Of a DNA stretch of 64,000 nucleotides, positions 32,966-44,779 are shown one piece after another. The position numbers were made by a program, and so were the translations under genes. Position 1 is the stretch's first letter. The number at the start of each line of letters is the position of its first letter. Below the pieces are notes generated by a model that saw nothing but the letters and a program-made list of their open reading frames with translations, did no database searches and was not told the origin of the DNA. Origin of the DNA: Prostheceraeus crozeri. Lineage: Eukaryota; Platyhelminthes; Polycladida; Euryleptidae. Location: the NCBI GenBank assembly GCA_907163375.1, contig CAJQUW010011636.1, positions 294,501-358,500 on the forward strand, read 5' to 3'.

Positions 32966-34140
32966 TAAAATAATTAGAAAATCTGGGAATAGGCCAAGTG
33001 TTTATATTGATAGAAAATAAAAAAATTGTTCGAATTAGAAAAATTATTACAAACTCCGATACGTATTTCATTGACCACCGGTCAATATCATCAGGGAGTA
33101 TAAAAGGGATGATGACTTCATAGTTTTATAGTTTTTACTTAGTACAAATTTCAAAATGATATTGAGAAGGGCCTACAGATTGCATTTAGCAAAATAAGAA
33201 ATCTCTGTAGTCTTCCATCTCAGCCCGGCTGTTTAACTTAGGTTTAAACTTATCTATATAAACAGCTTCACGGAGTCTGAGATTTGCACTATCATTGTCC
33301 CGGCCAATGATATCAACTTTGATATTGCGTGTGTTATTGTCGCATTGTTGAAGGTGTCTATGTACAGATGAGCGATTGATGGTGACGTGCTCTTTAATCC
33401 GTATATGCAGTGGTCTTATTGAGCTTCCAATGTAAAATTTTTGACATTTCATGCATGTGATTTTATAGATGATATTCTTTTGGAAGCATAATCTCTTGTC
33501 ATGTATGGGACATTGGGTTAATGTACAGTTTTTATCAGTCTTGCGCTTGTTGTTTATCACGCTTCTTAATGTTTGATTGCGGCGAACTAGAGTAATGCTT
33601 ATCTTTTCTTTTCTGAAGATTCGTTTGATATCACGATCTACCTTATCAGAAATGAAGGGCAATCTAAGGAACATGCGATTATCATTCTTCTTCTTCTTGT
33701 TTTGCATGTGTAAATGGTTGTTTCTTTTTGTAGATCGGATGAAATCATGAGGATAGCCATTCAATGCAAGAACATCATCGAATTCTCGTTCGTTTGTTAC
33801 ACGATCTTTTATTGTTGTACATCGTTGATTTATTCTTTTCCCTTTTTTTTAGTTTCACTTATATGCACTGTAAAATCCAGTAAACTAAGACTGTTTTCAT
33901 TTGAAGGTAATTCAATTTCAAATTTAATTGAAGGATGTTGTGAATTCAGAACGTTCAGGAATTGTAGAGCTTGTGATTCATCTTCAAATAAAGAAAAGCA
34001 GTCATCAACATAGCGTTTGAATAATGGTGCGTGGTTCAATGTCTGGACAGCACTTTGTTCAATGCCATTCATAAAGATAATGGCTAAGGTGCCGGATAGC
34101 GATGATCCCATCGGGAGGCCTCTATTTTGTTTAAAGATGC
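32966..34140 (-). mobile_element. Penelope-like element, 5'-truncated
   Basis: This minus-strand retroelement fragment has reverse transcriptase C-terminal half, GIY-YIG endonuclease and 3' untranslated region. The 3' end near 32966 is supported by a second copy of the same 3' sequence, inverted, whose matching ends near 47857. The upstream end near 34140 abuts the outer part of the giant inverted-repeat element. Confidence 0.85.
33186..34133 (-). pseudogene. Penelope-like reverse transcriptase and GIY-YIG endonuclease, truncated
   Basis: Near 34130 the minus strand reads IFKQNRGLPMGSSLSGTLA, then FKRYVDDCFSLFED (RT catalytic YVDD, near 34000) and FEIELPSNENSLSLLDFTV. A frame change occurs at the T run near 33840. 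The second part, 33764-33186, has the GIY-YIG nuclease: IIYKITCMKCQKFYIGSS (near 33450), R and KEHV following, then HLQQCD and the ending LREAVYIDKFKPKLNSR with the usual LREA.YI..F.P.LN motif. In Penelope-like elements this nuclease nicks the target for reverse transcription. Only the RT C-terminal half is present, so it is inactive. Confidence 0.88.
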
Positions 34141-34889
34141 GAGTAGTGATCCCATTGCAAATTCAAGGCCAAAATGTGAAATGATGAGTCATCATGCTGA
34201 CTCAGCCCCCCCCCTCTGGAAGGAAGTTCACCAAGGAGGTGAGGGAGATGGCCAAGGATGTGCTGGAAGTGATGGGTCCGAGCGGAGGAAACTGTTCCCT
34301 CCCCCCTCCTGTGGAAGGATGAGCTCCCGTGAGGAAAGGGTAGGAAAGTGTTTTACCTTTAGAAAAGGGCAGGTTTTGGACGTTTTGGGAGAGGAAAGGT
34401 CCTGTTTCGGCATGAAGGAGAGTTCGGATGGATAAACGGAGGGCAGATTCGGATTCTACGTGAAATTTTGGGCTAGGTAGGTTGTTCCCATCTCCATCGG
34501 AAGAAAAAGTGCTGACCCCCTCCCCCTCGAGTCGAACTTTGTCAAAAGTGATGTTTTGAACAGTTGTTCAGAATCGTGTGAAACAAACTTCTATCAAGGT
34601 TTGGCGTTGAAATGCGCACAAAAAATGTTTTCGAAAATTTTCTTCACACTGGGTCTCAACACAGGATTTTTTCGTAAAAATGTTAAATTGTAGCCTACTT
34701 TGGTGACGACTATCTCAGGAATGAAAGTAAATGAAGAGCTCCAGTTTCTTTTAGTGGAAACACCGCACTTTGTTCTCTAGGATCCTACCTTTTCAGATCT
34801 GTGGAAGCTTTCGTTTCCAAATGAGAGCTTGTTTAAAATCGAATTTTTACACAATTTCCAAGATTTTGGATAATTTGAAAAAACGACAG
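34141..34889. other. Unpaired outer segment of the giant element, with GC-rich block
   Basis: This lies between the Penelope-like element and the point where inverted similarity begins. A GC-rich block with CCCCCCCCCTCTGGAAGGA and CCCCCCTCCTGTGGAAGGAT (34205-34320) stands out. There is no counterpart near 47.5 kb, so either the right end is shorter or this is unrelated DNA. No gene is seen. Confidence 0.45.
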
Positions 34890-37600
34890 AGTTTTTTCAA
34901 TTCGGCTTCTGGAATCGTTGAGCCGAGGGATGGCTTAAATGAAAGGTGAGAGCGAGAAAACGCGACTGTCAAAATTTGAAGTCAATCGGAGCACTAGAAC
35001 CGGAGATAGAAGTGTTTAAAGTTTTGGATGATTGAGATTACGTCATCAGCTGATCACCACAAACGTATAAGCTGGGAACCGAATGAGAAATTTCATTAAG
35101 ACGAGATTGTCAAAGGTAGGTCCTCTCCGGAGCTCCAATGATAGCATCGGAAATTCCAAATTTCTTAGAAAATTTCATTGCTGATATCAGCCAAGGCGTC
35201 AGACTTATAGGTTAGCCAGGAGATGATCTTAGTCTCAAGGCCATAAAAGACTCCAAAACTTTAGAGGCTTGTAACTTTGCTTCTACAAGTCCTTTTGACT
35301 TGATTCAAAAAAGGTTCGAGAGGTCATGATTCAGGTCAAGTCATATATATACTTATGAATTTTCATAAGTAGTGCTAAAAAGTTGAAAAATTAAAATTCG
35401 TTATTTTTTGATGCTTTATAAGGTTTTCAAACCTTCTGATTCAAATGAAGGCATGTATAAGTGTGTACGAGCCAGTCTTCTCATGTCTGTACATGATACA
35501 AGCGGCTTTTCACTGAAAGCGAGCATGGTACGGAGAGTTTCGCAGCAATATTCCAATGACAGGGTGTTCCTTCGGGACGGCGGATGATGCCGTAGTGATA
35601 AGTGTGGCAAGGGAGTGTGTCATATTTTAGACCGAAACCTCTGGGGCAACTCATGTTGGGCATTTGACACAGTTCTCAACGTAGCACTTTGAACGCCAAT
35701 CGGTTGAGTCTTAGCTATCTTGTCATGGGTGGCTACTAAACATCTCCATTGCAAAACGCTTGTGAATCACGGCTTGCTATCAAGCACGTTTCATGTCTGG
35801 CTATCAAGTCATCTCAACGTGAGGTGGAGACCTTCGATATAATACTTCCTACGGTGAGGCGTTCCTTTTGAACGGCGAGCACTGCCACAGATGGAAGGAG
35901 GGCAAGGGACGGTGTCATACTTTAAACCGAAACCGCTCAGCTGTCGCTTATGTTGGGCATGTGACACCGATCTCAACGGACTCTTTACAATCGCTCGGTC
36001 ATGAGTGCTTTAGCTATCTACCGTTGGTTTTCTTTAAGATTCTCCACCAACGCTGTGAGACTGCCTCTGACCGAGGCTAAATGAAATGGAATGAATTGGA
36101 AGGGACATTCATGCGCCACACGCAACCACAAGCTCATTTCTCTCTTCGCTAGTGAACAAGCTCTTGTGAACGTAGTCAGAAAGTTTATCATGTTTTGCAA
36201 AAGCAAAGTTTAGTGTAGTCAAATAGTTTTACCGTGACACACGTTTGTGAAAGTAAAGTTTGATCATCGAAGTTTTATTCGCTAGTGTAGTCAGAAAGTG
36301 TATCATGTTGTTCCAAAGTTTTACTGCAACACAGGTTGATGTATAGTTAGAAAGTTTGATCATGACGTTTTATGACTGACTGAACTCACAACAGCATTAA
36401 AGTTTTTATCCTTAATTGAAACGGGGACTGCAATGTGTAAAATGTTTTCTGTGACAGTCTTTTCACAAACGGTGAAGTGTAAACTCAGAGTGAATACATC
36501 TGTTAGGTATACATCAACTTTGGATGTGAAGTAAAGCGAATCATGTTAGATGTACAGAGTGAATTGAATAGTAGACAAATGCATGCAAGTTTTTGAGGAC
36601 TTGAGTGTGTCATGAAAAACCCCAAGTCTAAGTTTAACATGTTGGATATAAAAAGTGAGATGGATAGGAATAAGTGTTGAATGGAGTATGACCTCGCATT
36701 TCATGACAACATAGTTTCAAAGTAATGAAAGACGTGACGGTTAGAGTGTGTAAGTTAAACGGTGGTCAAGTTTTACGTCAAACACAAAGACGAAAGCAAT
36801 CATCAACAACTCAATCCTATGTCAAGTAGATGAGACGTTCAGTTTTGCTAGTCATTGAAATGAAAGATACAAGTGAAAGACGATCACATGAAACTTAAAA
36901 CTTATCAATGTGCAAGAGTTCTAGAACTAAAACCCAGTAAGTGTTGAAGTCAACACACAGCACAAAGGCTTCTAAAATGCTGGCATTAGACATGAATGAT
37001 GAAGTTATTCTTCCAAGGTAGATGATCAATGATAATCATGAAGCATGAAACTCTACAGTATTAGCTACATGATTAAAAGTGGAAACAAAGCAATGTAGAA
37101 GCGAATACGTTTTACTTGTTGAATTAGATAGAATAACAGTGAATCAACTAGAATAAATGCTCATCACGTTTTATAAATGTTAGGTGAGATCAGTGAAGTA
37201 TGGGAAAGATGTTTGCATCAAATTGAAAGTAAGCAGTAACTAACTTGTGTACTCACAACAGAAATTCAGGTTTACTAAAAGCAGTCTTCTGCTGCAGTGA
37301 GACTGAGAGTTTAGGATGTTGTTGTATGAAAACAGTGTTCACCACAGCGCTAGAAAGTTGTATCTAAAAGGTTTTACTGCACTGTGCAGATTGTTTCAGT
37401 GTTAAAAGGTCTTATAGTAAGTACTACAGTGTTGAATGTTTTATAAAACCAGGTAAAGTCTTGTCACAAACGTTGAGTGTGTGAGGGCTAGCCATAAGTT
37501 CCATGACATTTAATCACGTTGGTCATAGCACAAGTCCTAAAGTCCATAATCCAAGGGTAGGGTCATCTGCGGTTGGATTTAGGGTTTTATATCACACACG
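34890..37600 (+). repeat. Giant element, left outer arm
   Basis: This is the reverse complement of 44780-47513. Within the arm two diverged units of about 165 bp lie about 293 bp apart (near 35560 and 35853). Both run from a GTTCCTT...ACGGCG start through GGCAAGG...TGTCAT, CCGAAACC, ATGTTGGGCAT and TTAGCTATCT. Frames in the two arms are identical only because the DNA is; none is called. From about 36200 inwards the arm is AT-rich and noncoding, with many GTTT/AAAG phrases. Confidence 0.88.
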
Positions 37601-39747
37601 TTAACTGCTAGTGTAGAATACGTGAAGCACATGTTCGCTTAAAAGTCTAAACGCAAACGTTGAAATAAGTTTTGTAAGAAGTTAAAAACATTGACATGAT
37701 GTTGTGAAAGTAGAAACTTAGCGAACGTTGAAAAAAGTTTTATGAAATGTTTCTGCAGTCACTATCGTCAGCGTACCAGCTTTACTAAATGTGTTGTTTG
37801 CCTTTATCAAATTGAATTCGTGTGCAGACTGTTTTGTAAATAAAGACAGATAGTGTTAAACGTTTCGCATTAAAAGTCCGCATCGACAGCATACAAGTAT
37901 ACACATAACAACATGCAACGTTTCTTAAAAGAGTCGAATGCATATGAGTTAGGAAACACTCAAAACACGTGTGAGATAAAAATCAACCTGCTAGAGTAAG
38001 TGAGTACCTCACAAAAGTGTTGCATATGTTTTACGGGAAACTTGTTAAGGAAAACTGTGTATCGAGAACGTTTACTATCATCATAGACATGAAAATGAAT
38101 GATATATTCTAACTTCAACTTTCTGACGTTCAAATGAAATTCGTAACCATGAAGCTGTAGACTCCGCGGTGTAAAAAAACTACATGATTAGTGACTAATA
38201 CTTTATGTTGGTAAAACTTTCATAGGTTGATGACTACAGTCGCGTTTAAAGTTGATATAAAAACCTGTAGAAACGCATAAGTTTTAGATGCAGATGAACG
38301 TTGTGACTCGTACATTGAACTAAGAAAATGAACAAGTCTGTGTAGAGGTACATAACACGCTCATCAGTAAGAAACAGCAAAGCATGTAATGTCATTGAAT
38401 TATCAAAGGAAAGTATTTGAGTTACAAGTCTGTGTTGACGAGAGTGAAACTATTTCATTGGTATGAAACAATGAACATTACATTAGGACTGTCCATGAGT
38501 ATTGTAAGGTTAGAATCAAATGTGTAAGTTTGCTTTTCATGTGCATGACAAATTAAGAGAATCAACACGTGTCTCATGCACGTGCACTCTGGCACCTGAT
38601 TGTCGCGCTGCCCCCTCAGCAGATGGAGTGTTCAAAGAACACAGAGGTGAATGACAGTGCAGCCGGTTGGCGACCATCTGTCGCATTAAATACATTGCCC
38701 ACTATACACTTTGAATTTTCTATCGCATCTGTGCAACGAGCATGGATGCAGGAACTTATCGTCATCTCAGACCTCCCACCTAGCTGATTCCCACACAGCT
38801 CATTGCTATCGCACCGGAGATATCATCGCGGTGACTGAAAGGATTCTCAAGTTGACATTTCGCTACTGTACACTGTTACAGTTTCGCGCGCGCAAGTAAC
38901 CATTTGCTGCTAAAGCATGGACACCGCAGATTTGTTCAAGGCTTCAATGCCTTGCTAGCCAGTGTAAAACTTGTCCAACACAAATCTTCAAAGTCCTAAC
39001 TGCCATGAAATCATCATGTTTAAAGTTTTAAAACCCACATGATAAGTAGCAAGGATCTATTGCAGTTACATGATGCAAAATATAAACGTGTGTGGAGAGA
39101 TGATGACTCTTAGACGTGAAGTCATGAGATTTATTTCTCTACCACCCGTCAAATGGAAATAGTAATGGTGTTAGTTACTTTGGAAGAATCATCAGAGCAA
39201 AATGTTCTATAGTAATGCAGGCAGTGGATTGACTTAGTAGTAGAGTCACATCCATGTCACTATATGTAAAGTTTGAAATCATGTTAGAATCCTTTCAGTA
39301 TTTGTAAGATAGGGGAAGTATAAAATAATGCTAGAATCCTTTCAGTATTTGTAACGTTAGAAATAAAGTTGATGTGGGAGAACTGTATTCCAGTCATGTT
39401 TAAAGTGACAATGTGTGTGTGTGAGATTGAGTTCAACGTTATTGAGAGATATAACTTCGTGCACTGCGTAAACAAACACTTTATAAGACGATGCGAGTCC
39501 AGTGAAAGCTTATACAATTGTATAAACACATGAAATTGGAATGTCATGGGAATGCAGTATTGAACTTTACACGCATCCTTCGAATGAAACATTGAATCAG
39601 GCCTCTTCGAAAGTGAGCATGATAATGATATAAGAGAACATTTAAATGGTGTGAAGCCCCTAAGTATCATTGTAAGCATCTGTACGTTTGTCATTCCATG
39701 TATTTTATCACACGCTAGGAACTATTCAATCTTTCCATCTTTTTCAG
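37601..39747 (+). repeat. Giant element, left inner arm (diverged)
   Basis: AT-rich and mostly noncoding. Up to about 39370 parts still pair with 42290-44780: the 39210-39370 block (TTTCAGTATTTGTAAGATAG, GGGGAAGTATAAAATAAT) matches the complement of 42290-42545. A GC-richer island at 38560-38900 contains an open frame without domain features. GTCCAACACAAATC then TTCAAAGTCCTAACTGCCAT (near 38973) recurs near 41696 in the same orientation. Confidence 0.6.
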
Positions 39748-39934
39748 TCTTCATTTCGGATACATTCAGTTCACTTGAGGGTCATACAAACTTGCCACTC
39801 AGGATAAAGAGACCGCTATCACAAAGCGTGAGCCGTGCGTCATTCCCCTTCCGTCACAACGAAGCGGGAATGCCCTTTTATGGTAATCTTGACTCCCTAC
39901 GTCAGGAAAATCAGCGGTTGACATTCCAAATATG
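39748..39934 (+). CDS. Candidate exon of the giant element's central gene
   Basis: A strong acceptor (TTTCCATCTTTTTCAG) precedes 39748 and a donor (CAAATATG/GTGAGA) follows 39934. The frame between them is open and protein-like: VFISDTFSSLEGHTNLPLRI at the start and LDSLRQENQRLTFQI at the end. The last codon is split after two bases, and the next candidate exon at 40265 begins with one base that completes a codon in an open frame. I do not recognise the sequence. Its position inside the unpaired centre of the giant element makes it likely part of the element's own gene. Confidence 0.4.
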
Positions 39935-40264
39935 GTGAGATGAAATCGTTTGAAGGAGACATGACCAAATTTGGACATTGGCATATTCTGTGTTTGTGAG
40001 AGAGAAGTATGTAAGGCGCTTTTCCCCAGCCAATTTCACTTGTTTCCTCCTTTCAACGGTGAGTCGTCTGACGTTTGCTATCAAACGTTCTAACTTAGAG
40101 ATTTAAAGTCAGATCTTACAGGCATCACTGATACACTTTCTAACATTGGGGTCTTAAGGTTAGGGTCTTCATTGTCTGTCCTATGCCATTCATTACAAAC
40201 ATGTTTCTGATAAACAGTGCTTTCTTGTGAGAACTGTAGTAAATAACTGACTTTTATCTTGCAG

Positions 40265-40436
40265 TTTCAACATGGTTTTATCAAATTCTTCGCGCTACAG
40301 CGTCACAAGATGTTCATGTGATAAAGTATACAGAGGGGCCGAATACAAAAAGCACTTGAGGCAGGTGGAACACACTGGGGAGCATAAGGTCTTTGAAATA
40401 AAGACATGTGTCCATCATGCTGTGGAAGCAGACTGA
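40265..40436 (+). CDS. Candidate exon with a Cys/His zinc-finger-like segment
   Basis: An acceptor (GACTTTTATCTTGCAG) precedes 40265 and an ATG lies at 40272. The frame encodes RCSCDKVYRGAEYKKHLRQV then EHTGEHKVF, resembling a non-canonical C2H2 finger (C-x-C-x11-H-x5-H) followed by a TGE-type linker, and ends at 40436. It overlaps the start of the long open frame that follows in another frame. How the two relate (alternative splicing, overlapping use or decay) cannot be decided by eye, so they are listed separately. A nucleic-acid-binding role is only a guess. Confidence 0.4.
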
Positions 40437-41409
40437 CTTTGTCGAATTTAGGAAAAGACATGACCAGTGTCCTAGTGGGTCTATTTCTAACTGCCAGTTC
40501 AAAAAGTGGTTTGATGACTTGTATAGACGAAGGCAGGAGGAGAGGGCGGCTGTAAGACACATTGTCGACTTGGATGATGATGGGAACGATCTCTTCCTCA
40601 GCGATACAAACAGCAGTGAGGAAGAAGAAGTACAGGAGGTGAGAGCCGTTTTCATTAGTGGTAAACAGGATTTTGAACATGCATCTGAGCATGCATCTGA
40701 ACATGTAGAGGAGCCACTTAACACTTCTACGCCAAAGAAAGGCGGTATACGCGAACAAACAAGAGCTCTAGATAGAGATGAGTTGAAGGCGAAGGCATCA
40801 CAGCAAGCCCATTACATGCTGCTCAAAGATCGCTATGAGGCCATGAATAGACAAAATAAAGAGATGGTGCAGGAGATAGCCAAACTAGAAATTAAAGTGG
40901 GAACGGTGGAAGTCTTACAGGAGGAAGTATTACAGCTGCAGAAGAGAGGAAACATTAATGAGAGGCGGGAATGGAAGGAGGAGATGGCTTATGAGGAGGT
41001 AGTATCCGAGTTGAATCATCAGAGGCAGGAGGTTGACAGAATTAGTGTGATACAGAGGAACTGTCAAGGGATGAGAGAAGAAAATCATGACCTGAAGAGG
41101 AGACTTAGTCAGGCTGAGGACATCAACAAGGAAATGAAGAGAAGACACGTAGAGGTACACCTGCCAATCTACAGAAACCAAGTATGTGACGTGCCTACTG
41201 TTACAGATGATTTAAACACCACGCAGCAGTGCTACGAGGGAGGTGGGGTCACCTGCATTCATATCAGTATGGAGGTAGACGGTCGACTGTGTGATTTTTC
41301 AGTGAGAAAAGTGAAGAGGAAAATTCCTAGTAAGTTACTCGAACGTCATTGCCTTCAATCAACTCTAACACCATTTTTCTTTCTTACAGAGATCTTCGAG
41401 CAAAAGTAG
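40408..41409 (+). CDS. Central gene of the giant element: acidic coiled-coil protein, unknown family
   Basis: This is the longest open frame in the giant element (open from about 40402). Segments in order: a basic/aromatic head (DFVEFRKRHDQC, CQFKKWFDDLYRRRQEER); an acidic patch (DLDDDGND, SSEEEEVQEV); a triplicated HASEHASEHVEE; a long Glu/Lys/Gln-rich helix of about 150 residues (ALDRDELKAKAS to DINKEMKRRH) with heptad-like leucines, very likely a coiled coil; then a Cys-containing segment (QQCYEGGGVTCIHISMEVDG). A donor-like CCTA/GTAAGT lies at 41329/41330 and an acceptor (TTCTTTCTTACAG) at 41389, implying a 60-base intron and a further exon. No enzyme motif is seen. A structural or DNA-organising role is possible but not shown. 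Confidence 0.55.
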   Translation: MSIMLWKQTDFVEFRKRHDQCPSGSISNCQFKKWFDDLYRRRQEERAAVRHIVDLDDDGNDLFLSDTNSSEEEEVQEVRAVFISGKQDFEHASEHASEHVEEPLNTSTPKKGGIREQTRALDRDELKAKASQQAHYMLLKDRYEAMNRQNKEMVQEIAKLEIKVGTVEVLQEEVLQLQKRGNINERREWKEEMAYEEVVSELNHQRQEVDRISVIQRNCQGMREENHDLKRRLSQAEDINKEMKRRHVEVHLPIYRNQVCDVPTVTDDLNTTQQCYEGGGVTCIHISMEVDGRLCDFSVRKVKRKIPSKLLERHCLQSTLTPFFFLTEIFEQK

Positions 41410-41558
41410 AGAGGAGTCGGAGAACGCCACAAACGGCCTTCATGAGGCTAGTGAATGCCCCAAACAGCCTTTATGAGGCTACCCATAATGAGGCCGGAGT
41501 GTTTTCACTTTCTGACGGTTACAAGCCCGCTGAACTCAGAGGATGGGTTGAAAATTGA
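41390..41558 (+). CDS. Candidate last exon of the central gene
   Basis: It follows the acceptor at 41388-41389. The frame reading RAKVERSRRTPQTAFMRLVN then APNSLYEATHNEAG... ends at 41558 with GWVEN. A roughly 30-base unit (GCCACAAACGGCCTTCATGA / GCCCCAAACAGCCTTTATGA) is duplicated within it, giving a short protein repeat. Which frame is used depends on which of two adjacent AG dinucleotides is the acceptor, so the C-terminal sequence is uncertain. Confidence 0.35.
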
Positions 41559-41990
41559 TGAAAGGGATGAAAGGATGGCCACTTGCCAACACTAGATTCA
41601 AGGATCTCTATCTTTCTTATAAAATGAAGAAGCTCTTATTAAATTCATCTGATGAGAAAGCAACTTCATGACAAGTGTTAAACGTGTACGTTGTCCAACA
41701 CACATCTCTAAAGTCCTAACTGCCATAAAATCATCATGCAAACATACAGCACACTGTTTCACCACGTCCTCGTGAATGAATCATGAGTTCTTATAAGAAC
41801 TTCCTTCTAATGCAGCTAAAGCGGTCCCAAGACAGCAACATATCTTTGGATATGGAATGCAGAGGGGAAGGTTAATGATGAAATGGAATGAAGGGAAGCC
41901 AAACTTGCACCACATGTAGCCACAAACACATTTCTATCTTCATTTAAGATGACATTCAATCACTTGAATTCTAATGTGACCATCACATCC
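41559..41990. other. Central noncoding part of the giant element
   Basis: It contains the second copy of the GTCCAACACA...AAAGTCCTAACTGCCAT phrase (near 41696). GGAATGCAGAGGGGAAGGTTAA and TGGAATGAAGGGAAGCC (41858-41900) loosely recall the arm phrase TGGAATGAATTGGAAGG. Nothing else was identified. Confidence 0.4.
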
Positions 41991-41999
41991 TTAGATCTC

Positions 42000-42545
42000 A
42001 GTACAGTCAATTCTCTAACGTGCTTGTTAAACCTATTATCTCTTAACTTTAACAGTGAAATGATTTCAACATTACTTCAAACTTTACAAACAACTTTATT
42101 TCTAACTTAACGAACAACAACTTTATCTCTAACTTTGCAAACAGTGAAATGATTCGAACATTATTTTATACTTTACCTATCTTACAAACTATGAAATAAT
42201 TCTAACTTTATTTTATACTTCACCTATTTTACAAACTTTACAAACAACAACAATCTCTAACTCTACAAACTCTGAAATGATTCTAACTTTATTTCAAACT
42301 TTACAAACATCAACTTTATTTCTAACTTTACAAACAGTGAAATGCTTGTGACTATATTTTATACTTTACCTATCTTACAAACACTGAAATGATTCTGACA
42401 AAATTCCTAACTTTACAAACAGTGACATGGTCACGACTTTATTTTATACTTCACCTATCTTACAAACACTGAAATGATTCTGATATTATTCCTAACTTTA
42501 CAAACAGTAAAATGGTTGTAACTTTATTACTAAGTCAATCCACTC
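42000..42545 (+). repeat. Tandem array of CTTTACAAACAGTGAAATG units
   Basis: Units of the form TCTAACTTTACAAACAGTGA + AATGATTCTGAC + TTTATTTTATACTTTACCTA + TCTTACAAAC repeat with variation, at least six times. A shorter inverted version lies at 39210-39370. The array accounts for much of the asymmetry between the two inner arms. Confidence 0.8.
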
Positions 42546-44779
42546 TGTTTGAAGCCCAGCTTTATGTGAAAAGAAAACGACACAGCATGTACATGATATG
42601 TCATTGAAACCCACACAGCTTTTTGTTACACTAACAATTCATTTCAATGTGAGCTAGTCTTGTATCACTCATTTCATACGACATAACTTTTCACTTTACT
42701 TATTCCTACAATGTTACTACTATGTGTTCTAAACTTTATGAGATCGCTTTCACTTCTATCTCACACTTTCTTCATCATATAACCAACTGAATGAAATTGA
42801 TGATACATTATCTGACTAAACTCATTGAGTCACATTCTACACGAACAGATATTGCCAACATGAATCATATAAAACGGTAAGTCTTGTCATAGGGTTGACT
42901 TTGCTATGGATTTAGTGATTTATCTATGTAACTTACACTTTTAAAACGGTAAATCCCTAAATCCCAACACAGGGACACCGATCCTATGGATTTAGTGATT
43001 TAGGAGTTTTGCTGTATAATTTAGTAAACTTATGTCTCTGTCAGCGTACGACTTTTAAAATTCATGCAACTCGCTTGAACTAAATTCACTTTGATGATGG
43101 ATGATCAAATCCGTGCATGCACTCATTTAGTAGAGTTTTCACTTGTCTGCATTTGTAAAGACGTTTTCCCATCACTCCTCTTACTGATTTTCTTATTCAC
43201 TGTAAATCATATCAGCAGATCATTTAACGGTTCCAATCTGTCGAACAACATTCATATCAACACTACAGGCGTTGTATAATCCTAAACCTCTGTATGAGCC
43301 TGCATTTCACTTAGGTTTTATTTACTCTTTGGTCATTGTCTACCTAGAGTTTCAAGATGCTTCACATTGTAAAAGTCATACTGGTGAGATTTACACTTCT
43401 ATCCCCATGTTAATTACAGCAAACGTATAAGTATACACATGTGAGACAAGACATTAATTACATCGCTTATTCCTATTCATCATCATTACCTTATGTTTAG
43501 CATGATATACTTAAGCCTTTAATGTCACATTTTTCTCACTCGTGCTTTTCGTTTTAATACTTGGTTTGTGTGTTACTCAAAGCTTCATGAATTTATCCAA
43601 CCATTCGTCATAAAACGTCCGACGAATCCTACCTTGTACAAAACATGGATGTTAAAGTACAACACTGACTGATGAATGATGTTCACATATTCCTAGCTTG
43701 GATAACAAGAAACTCTCATGCGTTGACTATTTTATATGTTCCTAATCAACTCTTTACACACTTATTATTCCAATCAGTAAGATACATACAATGTATTCAA
43801 CTCTTCTATTGAACATGCATCAATCACCTTTCAGCTGACTGCACCAAATGTAAAGTGTATAACATAATGAGCATGTAATTATCTCTCATCAACGATATGA
43901 AATCTGTCTTTTCATCATGAAATTGAGTCTTACTTTCAAAGTCATTTTATAAAGCGAACATATGCATCATGTGTTGCATGCATTCTACACTAAAAGAGAT
44001 CGTTAATTTGTGTTATCCAAAAACCTAAATCCCTAAATCCAATGGTAGGTAACCCTACCCCCTAGATTATGGACTTTAGCAATTTAGCTATGTCATTCAC
44101 GAATGGTTAAGTTAGTAAATGCATGTATACACTCTACAACAACAGTTATCATTGATGTACGTTATATATAACGCCAAATCCCTAAATCCAATCGTAGAGA
44201 AACCTACCCTTGGATTATGGACTTTAGGAATGCATCCATGTCATTGACGTGTTCAAGAATGTATTTGACATTGTAAAAACATCGTTGACTTCATTCGCAG
44301 CAAAGGTGCGTAACACATCCATACATCTAAAAACGTCCGTTTACAAAACATTTATCTTTTCATCTCTGCACTTTCATATCACACTTGGTTTGCATTTTCT
44401 ATTTCGATGTCATGTAAATCTCACTTGGTCATTCATCAGCGACAAACGAGATAGACTAAGTGTTATTCGTAAATGGCGTGCCACTTTATAAACATCGTTT
44501 GGGCAATCCTAGTTACATACTTACCCCTGCGACTTGTAAACGTTTGAAACTCTACTGCCATGAAATAAGGTCTAAGTACATACATCAACAATTATTCTTA
44601 TCCATCTCACTTACAGGTTTCATGTTCAATGCAATAAACTTACGACTTGGGTTTTCATTTCGATGACTAGCAAAACTTAATAATACATCTCATATGTGCA
44701 TTATGACCAACGTGATAGACTTCATGTTTCATCTAACGGTTAACATTAACTTGTGTTATATAAAACCCTAAATCCAACC
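42546..44779 (+). repeat. Giant element, right inner arm with CCTAAATCC repeat units
   Basis: Noncoding and AT-rich. A roughly 60-70-bp unit of the form TAAATCCCTAAATCCAA + CGGTAGGTAACCTACCC + GGATTATGGACTTTAGGA recurs near 42945, 44022 and 44172, with related copies near 42892, 44760 and (inverted) 37530-37600. Several copies can form small hairpins (GGTAGG..CCTACC). No gene is called. Confidence 0.6.

Noticed and set aside
33714-34013. 99-codon plus-strand frame
   Set aside because: Shadow of the Penelope-like coding region on the minus strand.
36018-36206. Identical short frames in both arms (also 35416-35610, 46204-46392, 46800-46994)
   Set aside because: They are identical because the arm DNA is; no domain character, promoter or splice support, and both strands give similar frames.
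42945-44230. Telomeric repeat (CCCTAAA)n
   Set aside because: Only two imperfect units occur per site, embedded in a longer recurring unit; no tandem run.
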